Assembly (NCBI GenBank): GCA_014773175.1
Contig: VXCM01001433.1
Coordinates: forward strand, 1-64,000
DNA: 64,000 nucleotides
Source of the DNA: Lucifuga dentata
Lineage: Eukaryota > Chordata > Actinopteri > Ophidiiformes > Bythitidae
Direction of reading: 5' to 3'
Shown here: piece by piece, positions 38,254 to 47,286 of the stretch
Layout: each line of letters opens with the position of its first letter
Position numbering within the stretch: position 1 is the stretch's first letter
Notes under the pieces: model-generated
The model's input: only the letters and a program-made list of their open reading frames with translations
What the model was told of the DNA's origin: nothing
The model's database searches: none
Made by a program: the position numbers and the translations under genes

Positions 38254-38586
38254 TACTGCTTGAAGTGGACAAAAAAAGGTACCAGTACTACTGAGATTGG
38301 GTCAGTCGGGGGGGGGNATTAATGTGTGGCCCTTTGACCGTGAGAATACAATTTTATTGGCCCCCTTCCTCATCAAAGTTACCCATCCCTGTTATACATA
38401 AATATGTGGCCCCCAATTTAATTCATCCGGCTGCAACCTTTGCTATAGTTTTCCTCTGTGTTATTCCTCCAGTAGAGTAAGGAAGATTTATGAGAGGTTC
38501 TGGTCTTCCCAAAAATGTCCCGGTATTCTGAAATGAAAATCACAGAGGTCCCGGTACCGGTGAGTACCGTCCCACTTCAAGCACTG
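38254..38586. mobile_element. TIR-bearing non-autonomous DNA transposon
   Basis: The left end TACTGCTTGAAGTGG pairs with the right end, reverse-complemented, CAGTGCTTGAAGTGG (13 of 15). Both ends then run into GGTAC/ACCGGTACC-rich subterminal sequence. CTAA flanks both sides (38250-38253, 38587-38590), suggesting a 4-base target duplication, though it may be coincidental. No coding capacity. It carries another element's end inside (38318-38391) and N 38317 next to a G run. Confidence 0.65.
38318..38391. mobile_element. hAT end fragment nested in the 38254 element
   Basis: The segment ends ...CAAAGTTACCCATCCCTG, which reverse-complemented starts CAGGGATGGGTAACTTTG, a typical fish hAT terminal repeat. 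The matching left end is absent; the fragment begins at N 38317 after a G run, so the rest may have been lost in the assembly gap. Confidence 0.5.
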
Positions 38587-38929
38587 CTAACATGTGAGGC
38601 AAATACAGTTTAAAACAGTGGTCACCGACCTTTTCCAAACCAAGATCACTTCTCATGTCTAAATATAGGCCAAGATCTACCGTTCATAAATATAAGAAAT
38701 AAACACCCATAAATGCTTAAATGCTGAATAATGCTGCCTCATTTATTTACAAACAGTCCATTTTTAACAATTTTAATTCAGACTATTGTATGTGTGCTTT
38801 GTCAAGGCACAGTATGAACTGAAATACCGGTATCCTCACCTTCTCTCAAAATCAGCCAAAAAGGCAGAAATTAAAATATGAATGACTGCAATACATTACA
38901 TGCAGTTTATTTTAATGAGGCAAATGGAG

Positions 38930-39056
38930 CTTCAGTTTTTTGTGCTTGGCCAAAAGGTTACTCACATGAAATGAGGCCTCTGTTGCAGCCTTNCTTCAGT
39001 TTTTTGTGCTTGGCCAAAAGGTTACTCACATGAAATGAGGCCTCTGTTGCAGCCTT
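38930..39056. repeat. exact 63-bp duplication around a single N (assembly artefact)
   Basis: 38930-38992 equals 38994-39056, with N 38993 between. It lies inside the hAT element at 38616-39679. Confidence 0.9.
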
Positions 39057-39135
39057 TCTCTTTTCTGTGGAGGTGGTAAACAGCAGCTGTTGTGTCTTCA
39101 ATGCCGACTTCAACTCAGTCACTTTGGCAGAATGC

Positions 39136-39268
39136 AGAGCGCTTTTGGGTGGGAAATCTTTAAATTTCTGGTGGTTAGTGACGTGATATCATTCCAGGTT
39201 GNAGAGCGCTTTTGGGTGGGAAATCTTTAAATTTCTGGTGGTTAGTGACGTGATATCATTCCAGGTTG
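39136..39268. repeat. exact 66-bp duplication around a single N (assembly artefact)
   Basis: 39136-39201 equals 39203-39268, with N 39202 between. It lies inside the same hAT element. The open frame at 39199-39414 that starts across the N is therefore unreliable. Confidence 0.9.
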
Positions 39269-39729
39269 CCTTTTTTCACCAGTGCAACTGCTTGGTTACA
39301 AAGTCGGCAGACTGGTCTGTCGTTAACCAAGGTGAACAAAAACTTGTGCTCCCATTCGGAATGAAAGTTGCAGGTTTTTGGCTTCTTTCACATATTCTCC
39401 GCCATCATTGCTAGCCGGTTGCTAACTTGTATTTGAATGACTGTGGCTCTGTCTCTTCATGGCCACAGCAGTACCGTGATCCAGCCAGCCAATCAGACAG
39501 GAGAACAGGAGAGTGACATGTCATAACATTTCCAGATTGGCTGGATTGAAAAAATATATAAATGACATAAATTCTGATAGGTTAAAACAATATATTATTG
39601 TTCCCTAATGCTTTGCAATCTCTTTTGAGTGTCTTAAAGATCGACAGGTCGATCGTGATCGAAGGGTTGGCAACCCCTGGTTTAAAACATCAACCAGATT
39701 TCTTCCAGACTCCAGATTTCTTCTTCTAA

Positions 39730-39878
39730 ACTTCACCACCAGACTGAAACAGGTCTTAATTTTTCTGTGACCGTATGTTTGATGAATAACTTCTGCAATG
39801 TGTAAATAAGGAAGAACCATAGTAATGCCTCTTTCAAGGCAAATACAAAAAGATGCCAGTAAAAGCTGTTTATGAATA
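39730..39878 (-). repeat. unclassified dispersed repeat, copy B
   Basis: Inverted counterpart of 21074-21232. It lies about 40 bases beyond the right duplication of the hAT element. The minus-strand frame reads MVLPYLH ... KTCFSLVVKF, parallel to VLPYLH ... TTCFSLVVNF in copy A. Confidence 0.75.
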
Positions 39879-39906
39879 AGGAACGTGGTTGCATGATGAT
39901 ATATGT

Positions 39907-41289
39907 ATGCCCTTATTGATACCTTTAGTCTGGCATTGTATTTTATGAACTCCCCCCTTTGAATATCTATTTTGGGGTATAGTCATTATTGATGCAGTAA
40001 CATGTTTTAATACAATAATGCACCATTCTCTCCTCTCTATGCCCCCATAATGCCTTGTTGTAAGATTTTAGCTCCTTTCATTAAAGTGAAATAAACCCAA
40101 TCTTAACCAATCTGCAGTGCAATAATCTTATTTATATTTTAATTAAAGCAGCATTGAGCTGGAAGCCCCCTCCTAAGCCTCAACACCTCCCCTTACCTCA
40201 TGTAGAGTCCACCAGGAGCCCTGCCAATCCTGATACCCACGTCCTTCTTTAATGCAGTCCATGCGTACAAATCCTGCCAACTACAGGGACAACACAGCGG
40301 GAATCCAGTGTAATCTGTAGGGGCATGTCCTACCACAGAGGTGAACAGCTCAATCATATTGATTTCCAATATATTCTATGCACCTTAAGCTTCAGAAAAT
40401 TCCCACTCACTGCCATTGAACGTTGCAACAGCTTAGAACATGCTATCTGTGTGCACACCTGGTGAAAATGAACACATACAAATATAGGTATTTCTATTTA
40501 CCTTTAATACATTTTAAAGTATGATAGACACAGCACAGGTGTTGCTTTCAATCTATTCATGTCATGTTCATAGGACCGTAACCTGTCTTCATACACTTGA
40601 GCAGCAGGTTTTACTATATTGATTGATGGCTTCAGCAAACGGGGGTTCTGGACAGATGTACAGATCCTTAATCTGGTAGAAACAAAAATCAACTAGAGAC
40701 CTGTTATAAGGCCTAAAAACAGCATCTGTTGCTGTGGGTTTGTTATTCATTAATTTTAATTTATACCTGCAACACCTTGAATTATTTCTCTCAAAAATAT
40801 TTCTCACCTCTGTTGTGATGAAACAGTCCTGGCTGCTTCTGACAACCAATGCAGATGCTTTTTGTTCATATCACACTGTGGTTGAAACCTTGTAAGATCT
40901 GTCAGTCATTCTCTGACACCACTGAAATACCAGTTCTAACCATAGCAACACTGCTGCAGGAGAAAAGCTGTGGCATGCTAAGATGACAGAAATGTTTGAT
41001 AGAGGAGGAACACTAGGAAGCTTTCTGATTGGCTCAGAAATTGCTCTATGATGTTGGGCTCCTCATCCATAAACAAATATGTGTTCCAGTTTAAGATCCT
41101 TCTTTGCCTTGTGAGGGGAAATGTCTGGTGTACAGCACAAAGGGAGCTGATCGTGTGAAAGGCGTCATCTCCAGCTGGTCTCTTGAGAACAATTACATTT
41201 CTAGTCCAATATATCGTGCTCAATAGACACTTCACTGCATTCCAAAGTAAAAAGAAAATTTAAACGTAACATTTTCTGCATAAAATTAC
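39907..41289. other. stretch without a confirmed gene
   Basis: Holds one exon-like minus-strand segment (40197-40280, listed separately) in a locally GC-richer patch (40150-40320); otherwise AT-rich and featureless. Overlapping minus-strand frames at 40504-40849 have no recognised motif. Confidence 0.5.
40197..40280 (-). other. candidate 84-bp internal exon (unidentified)
   Basis: On the minus strand, cccgctgtgttgtccctgtag precedes 84 bases and a GAG|gtaagg donor. The length is a multiple of three. One frame reads LAGFVRMDCIKEGRG then YQDWQGSWWTLHE; a second is also open (WQDLYAWTALKKDVG then IRIGRAPGGLYMR); the third has a stop. I do not recognise either peptide. The patch is more GC-rich than its surroundings. 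It could equally be a chance splice pair. Confidence 0.25.
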
Positions 41290-41297
41290 CATTTCAG

Positions 41298-42269
41298 CAA
41301 AGGTGGGCAATAATGCATTCCATTTACTCCGTTACATGTACTTAAGTAACTTTTTTCACAAAATTGTAGTTTAGTTTTATTGCAGGATACTTTTAATTCA
41401 TACTTGAGTATATTTATGAAGAAAAATATTTACTTTTACTTTCACACTCTTTGCGTTACTTTTTAATTTGTATTATCTGCGAGACTGCTCCGACACAACA
41501 AGTCAAAATTCTCTGCTTTCTCCCCTGCAAACAGCGCTCCAAATGTCCGACTGCTCCACGATCTGTGTGAGAATGTCTACTCTGCTTTGTTTTGGTCCAG
41601 TACTCTGTAATCTGCTTTGTTTTGGTCACATTCAGAGTCCCATCATCTCAATGACAATGATGGGTTGACACAAAGTTGGGCTCAATGACAGTTGATAGGT
41701 GGGCCAGCCGGTGGCCTCTGTCTACCAAACCAATAGCTACATAATATGTTGCGTCTTTGTCTACCTAAAAATGTGGACTTCAGCTGATAAGAATTCAACA
41801 TGGAACTTGAGGAAACGTGGCGGTAAGCTGCATCGATAACTACTTAACTAGCTGCTGGCTGCTAATGCTAACTCAAGTTTTCCTGTTCTATTTTGAGTAA
41901 ATTCATTAAGGTAACCTAGCTAACTGTCTTGGGGCCAGGCCAGAATTGTCATTATTTGTTATGTGATAAATATTTGATTTATTAGTCTACTGTTTCTCTA
42001 TATGATATGAGTTGGATTGTATTAGAAGGTACATATGGCTACTTTGCATTTTTTTTTCCTCAGGCGAGCAATTTATAGCTTGCTTGTTATTCAAAATAAT
42101 ATGCTCGATCACAGTTACTCACTATAAGTAATCTTTTTAATAGATACTTTCTTACTCTCACTCAAGTAATTATTTTGGTGACTACTCTTACTTATACTTG
42201 AGTCTCTACTATCATAAAGTAACGATACTTTTACTTGAGTACAGTTTCTGGCTACTCTATCCACCTCTG
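41298..42269. mobile_element. hAT-like non-autonomous transposon with 8-bp duplication
   Basis: The left end CAAAGGTGGGCAATAAT pairs with the right end, reverse-complemented, CAGAGGTGGATAGAGTA. Both ends continue into ACTTAAGTAAC/TACTTGAGTA-rich DNA, typical of an abundant fish hAT group. Flanks catttcag (41290-41297) and catttgag (42270-42277) match at 7 of 8 bases. The interior has a short direct repeat, TCTGCTTTGTTTTGGTC, near 41580-41630. Length is 972 bases with no transposase. Confidence 0.85.
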
Positions 42270-42277
42270 CATTTGAG

Positions 42278-42620
42278 GTATCAGTTCTAATAAAATGCCA
42301 TCTGATTTTACAGTTTGCAAATCTAAATGTCTTTTTTTTTTTTAAAGAAAAAAAGTACACCAACAAAATATGTTATATGTATATGAATGCTAAACAAAAA
42401 GTATTTTGTCAGTAAGCATATTTTGTAGCTTTAGATTCAGCTTTTTGGAATAAAGTATTGGACAATCAAGCTCATCTCTAAGAATTACATCTCATTAACA
42501 TAGTTCACACTGAGCTTGCATTTCATAAGGCAAATCCATTGAGACATATTTACATAAAGAGATACTTCGATAAAATCATAGTAAACTGTAGCAAAAAAAA
42601 AAAGATTCAGTAAAGAAGTN

Positions 42621-42676
<56 letters not shown>

Positions 42677-43360
42677 ATTTTCACATGTAACTAAAAGTCC
42701 AAAATGTGTGTTAATCCCATGAGCTCGGGTACAAGGGCTAAACCGCTGCAGAACAGGAATAGAATGAAGGCAGAATTACATGTCATTTTAGCAGAAAGCT
42801 AATGGTAACCAGCTGTAAGCATGATAGCACACCTTTCCATTGTCAAGTTTAATCAGTCCTGGCTACTTTCACAATGGTTTTCAGTAATACAGGAGTCTGC
42901 TATTAAGTTTATGTGGGCCCATGAAGAGAATCAAACTTGAGGCTGTGGTATAAATACTGAATGTAGGTCAAATAGCATATGCCAAAAATTCACGGCATTT
43001 GGCATATTCACATCGGTTATTACAGTAATTGCTGCAAGGATTTACTAGAGAAAAGAAGGTCAATTAACCTACCATAAATGTTTTTTTTTCTTATTTGCCC
43101 TTATTCTTCCAAATTTATAATGTCCAAGGCAGCCATATGCTACCTCCTTGACATGTCATAAAATGCATGGGAGGCACATGCTATCTCCTAAAAACCGAGA
43201 CATCTACACGCAGCCTCAACTGCATGTAGATGTGACTAGCATGGACAATTTGGTCCAAAGCCGAAAGACCAAGATGGAGGTTTCCACTACCAGGGCTAAA
43301 ACCAGGATGGTGGGTTAGTGCTTTATCTCTGCACCACCCACAATACAATTATACAATAAT
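42278..43360. other. gene-free stretch with GT microsatellite
   Basis: Apart from the GT repeat (42621-42675) no feature is recognised. Segment 43240-43340 faintly recalls a SINE (CTCTGCACCACCC) but is too diverged to call. Confidence 0.5.
42621..42675. repeat. (GT)27 microsatellite beginning at an assembly N
   Basis: N 42620 immediately precedes an uninterrupted GT run; the array length is probably collapsed. Confidence 0.95.
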
Positions 43361-43630
43361 ACAATTTACCAGAAGGTGGGAGTAATCAAGAAAGCAACTA
43401 TAGCTGGCTGTATAAAAATGTCTGCAACTGGTGTTTTGGTCCAGCATGTGCTTGAACTTCCATGTCATTACAACTTCAACTTTGAAAAGCAAATGTTGTG
43501 CTTCAGCCTAATACAACTTACCAGAAGGTGGGACTAATCAAGAAAGCAACTGAAGCTGGCTGTATAAAAATGTCTGCAACAGTGTTTTGGCCTGGCATGT
43601 GCTTGAACCACCAAGTCATTACACCTTTTT
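43361..43630 (+). repeat. diverged tandem duplication, ~152-base period
   Basis: 43361-43472 and 43513-43623 share ACCAGAAGGTGGGA, TAATCAAGAAAGCAACT, GCTGGCTGTATAAAAATGTC and CATGTGCTTGAAC in the same order, with scattered substitutions and a one-base indel. About 40 unmatched bases separate the copies. I do not recognise the unit as a known transposon. Confidence 0.8.
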
Positions 43631-44739
43631 CCTCCTGGTGCACAGTGACCCTGAACAATAGAGTAATCAAGACTATAAAAAATAACATTTCCCAATATAA
43701 ATGTGAGATTATTGTTGTTACAAATGTTACAAAGACCATCTGATTTTCACCTATGTATTTTTCTTCCCTCCCCACATAAAACCATGGTAGTTTGGTGACT
43801 GGTGACTGCAATTTTAAAAAATCATCCCAGCAGGAACAAATATGTCAGATCAGTGAAAAAAAAACTGTAAACATCAATTACTTAGCACACAGTTAAATAC
43901 CCTAAAATGTTTTCTTAATCAAAAATCTTCATGCATTTGATAAAACTGGAGAAGACACAAGTGTTCTTGTACAGTGCTCATGGCTGATCCTGTTCATCCT
44001 ACTTTAAAAAGGTAGAAAGCCTGGACTCTGCCAATATAACTGATGTGAAATTGAGCATTGCATTGATTGTCTGCAAAACTCAGCATCCTCTCCACAAAAC
44101 ACACCGTTTTGTTTCTTTGTTGAAGCATTAAGACTTTTCAATACCTGGCAAGCCAATACAGACATTCAGGACATGATTCTTGGCAAATACTCCACTAAGG
44201 GGAAAAAAGATGGTGGCAGAGCACCATTTGAAAGAAAACCCACTGCAGAGATCTGCAAATTTTTCAGTCACACAGAGCACCAAGGCTTCCTGAAGGGACC
44301 AAGAGGAGACATCCCCTGAAATCAAGTATGGGGGATTGAATGTATTCTTCACATCTGTCTTCCTCCATGTGGAAATCAGTGAATTTCATTGCCATCAGAA
44401 TTCTCTGGATATTATGAGAAGTAGAACGTGAAGCATCCACCTCCTCTTTACAGTAAGAGATGGCAGAACAGGGAGGATATTAGACCATTTTCCTTTGAGT
44501 TTGGCAGCTGTTCCTCAGACAGATGAGTTGATCTCCTTTAGTTTGACAGGAAGATGTACATAAGCATAATTCCAGAGTTGTGTGACAGATATCACACCCT
44601 GAGTGGTGGTGGTGCACTGATGGATGTCAGAGCTGGTGATTGGGCTCAGGCCATCCTAGAGTTCTTTAACAAGGCTCCCCAATCCCTGTGATCCCACCTA
44701 TTCTTCCTCAGTCAGCTGTTTTCACTGCAGCTCTGATGG

Positions 44740-45157
44740 CCCCTTGAGTTAAACAGCAAGAATAAAGCAGAAAGCACAGCTGGGTGATTTTCACCTTTCT
44801 TCTCATAGGTTATCACAAAGCCAACCATTCCACTGACCTCTGACCTCCAGCACTGACAACTTAAACCCCACTGTGATGAACTCTGAGCCTTTTCTGGATA
44901 AACTACGCATATGTATGTTGTAGGGTCAGAAGAAGAAGCCAATGACACATCTCTACTTTATCCTCACTCATCTGCAACTTAATTTGACTTTAACGCAGTA
45001 CTGTGAGCATGTCAGAGCCAAAGAGGATCCCTTCCTTGTTGTGGCACTGACATGTGGAGGTTAGTTACCTAGCTAGAGAGGAAAGGCAGGAAAACAGCCT
45101 GATCAATTCTGCATACGAGTCCCCTTGAGTTAAACAGCAAGAATAAAGCAGAAAGCA
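44740..45157 (+). repeat. 37-bp perfect direct repeat, 381 bases apart
   Basis: 44740-44776 (beginning CCCCTTGAGTTAAACAGC and ending AAAGCAGAAAGCA) recurs without a mismatch at 45121-45157. Sequence on either side of the two copies does not match. No N lies between, so it is not the same artefact as the N-flanked duplications. Confidence 0.85.
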
Positions 45158-45489
45158 TAGTAGGGTGGTAGGTAGAAAGATGTACTGAGAGTGCAGAGGA
45201 GAGATGAAGGAAGACAGACAGAGGCCTGTGGGCTTGGAGGAATCTTCAGGGTGAACTGTAAGCTTGTCTTTAATTGGCAGGCCAGCGTGCGCCTGGATGG
45301 CCACCAAACAAGACCAGCAGAGATGACCAGAGGGCCGAATGGGCACGCCACCACATGGCACTAGCTTCCTCCCACAACTGCTATTCTAGCCCTTCCTCAG
45401 TCTTCCCAAAATCCCACAGGCAGTTCCATCTGCTTTGCTTGTTCTTCTGCTGCTCTCATTATGGAGGCCTGCCTGGGACGGCCTCATCG

Positions 45490-45517
45490 AAAAAAAAAAA
45501 AAAAAANAAAAAAAAAA
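45490..45517. repeat. poly-A tract interrupted by an assembly N
   Basis: A17, N 45507, A10. Confidence 0.9.
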
Positions 45518-47207
45518 CACCAACACCGAGACAGGGCGGGTGCCAAGCCCTGCAAATATGTTCGTCTCACTGACCCAGTAGGGAAACATCCAACTCTAAA
45601 AAGGCCTCAGGTTTTGGTATCATTATGTGCCAGACAGACTCAGCAGTAACACTGGTTCAATTCCCGAAGGATTGTGATATTAAATATATGGAAACTTTCA
45701 TTAAATCAAACAAGAAAAGGTGAAGAACATTGTGGCATAAAATGTGGAATCTTTTTCTTTGTGTTTATTGCTTCAAAATGGATGTTGAATTTATTTGAAT
45801 GATGTGGTAAAACCTTCAGACAAAGCAGGCAGTGTTCTAAAGTGAAATAAACATTGAATGCAGTTAAAATGTGGTCTTTACTAGCGTCTTCCAAACAAAA
45901 CAGAACAAAAACCACTGGTGTAACTGCCAGCTTCCCTCCCCATCCTCAGGAATATGTGTGTACATTCCCCAAGCACAAACTTAGCTCTTTGGTCCAGGGC
46001 TTGGTGACCATCTATTATCAACTATTTATTTAACTCCAGAGGACCAGACAAAACAGGATGTCTACTGTGTTGTTTGGAATAGTCAGTTTGAATCTGAACC
46101 ACTGAGAAGAGGAGACGGTTAAGTGACATGAAAAAACAAAACAAGATATTAAACAATAAAAGCCGGACATCTGATGCCTGTAACCTCATGCTTTCACAAT
46201 CACTGTTTTTAACTGCTGAACCCAGAGAGCAGGTTGAAATGCACCTAGCAACCTTATAATAGAAGCTCTGGTCCTGGTGGTTGATGCTTATATTTAAGGA
46301 TTATGCTTGATTTTAAATATGCATATGCTTGTGCATGCAATTGCTAAGTGAGTACTGTTGCTCACATAATCTCTTGCGTCTCTTTACTGTCAATTTGGAA
46401 GATTCTAGCAGGCAATGTGAGTGCTATAACATCATCCCTGGTCAACACTGCAATACTGTTAAAAACTGCTGATTTTTCTCATCAGTGTAAACAAAGATGG
46501 AAACAACAAAGGATGATTTCAAGTTTTCTGCCAGGCAGTGGGGATGGTTTAAGCTCAATCTTCAAGAAACTTTCATCCATTTTTCTAGCTATGACTGTCA
46601 CTACCCTGCTGATGCCATTTGGCAAAAGTTGACATTACTGCCCCCAAACCTTCTGCAGGTTGCATCTTGCAAACACATAGCTTTGGTGCACAACCAATGC
46701 ACCATGAACTGCATCGAACAGATGAAGGATAATTGTGGCAGCTAGTACATGTATGCACACAGTATTTAATGTCAAGGATAATCTTGGCCTTAGTTGTCTG
46801 TGTTTTTTTTTCCTTGAGCGTAACAAACCAAAATGTTGGTCACATTGTTTATCATTGCAACTCTGAACTCACAATTGCATCTACAACTGTTGAGCAGTGA
46901 GAAAATACTAGCCTAAATAAAATTCCTAAAACTTGATGCTGCCATAATATACTGTAATATTTGTCTAAAGAAAAGGTGCTGACATCTTAGAACAGTACAG
47001 GTCTGGTTGAAGCTGAGAGGCCATAATTTTTCAATTATTTCTCTGAAGGAGATTTGTGTTTCTTTTTTCCCCACTGGTTTTGCATTTGTTAAATGCATCT
47101 AAGACAAATGGTTCTGCTCACTGGGCTACCTCTCATGAATGAAAAACAATGTTAGGTAAATGCTTTGTTCCCCGACACTGCAAGCTGAAGAACCGCAGCC
47201 CACTCAC

Positions 47208-47286
47208 CTGAACCTCAATAATTCTCCTTCTCAAATTCTGTGACTGCTGGTTTGTTCGCCATGCAAATGAATATGTACTGTGATAC
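47208..47286 (-). other. candidate 79-bp exon (unidentified)
   Basis: On the minus strand the segment is preceded by ttttggaatcag, a mediocre acceptor, and followed by a consensus donor, CAG|gtgagt. The open frame reads YHSTYSFAWRTNQQ then SQNLRRRIIEVQ, giving 26 complete codons after one base. The frame is open on both sides, so openness adds little. The peptide looks like a natural mix of residues, but I cannot assign it to a family. Confidence 0.25.

Larger units (their letters stand above)
38616..39679. mobile_element. hAT-like non-autonomous transposon with perfect 8-bp duplication
   Basis: Terminal repeats: CAGTGGTCACCGACC at the left and, reverse-complemented, CAGGGGTTGCCAACC at the right (11 of 15). 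A perfect 8-base duplication, gtttaaaa, flanks it at 38608-38615 and 39680-39687. A GATCGAC-rich subterminal patch lies near the right end. The element spans 1064 bases as assembled, but two unmerged overlaps inside (38930-39056, 39136-39268) inflate it; collapsing them gives about 933. No transposase frame. Confidence 0.85.
43631..47207. other. stretch without a confirmed gene
   Basis: AT-moderate DNA with overlapping short frames, none recognisable. It contains a 37-base direct repeat pair (44740-44776, 45121-45157) and a poly-A/N tract (45490-45517). A B-box-like GGTTCAATTCCCG at 45653-45665 has no convincing SINE around it. Confidence 0.5.

Noticed and set aside
43518..43811. 97-codon hydrophobic minus-strand frame suggesting a membrane protein
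   Set aside because: It overlaps the diverged tandem duplication and only reflects AT-rich sequence; the other duplicate copy does not preserve it.
45653..45665. B-box-like GGTTCAATTCCCG
   Set aside because: No A box, SINE body or tRNA cloverleaf can be drawn around it.
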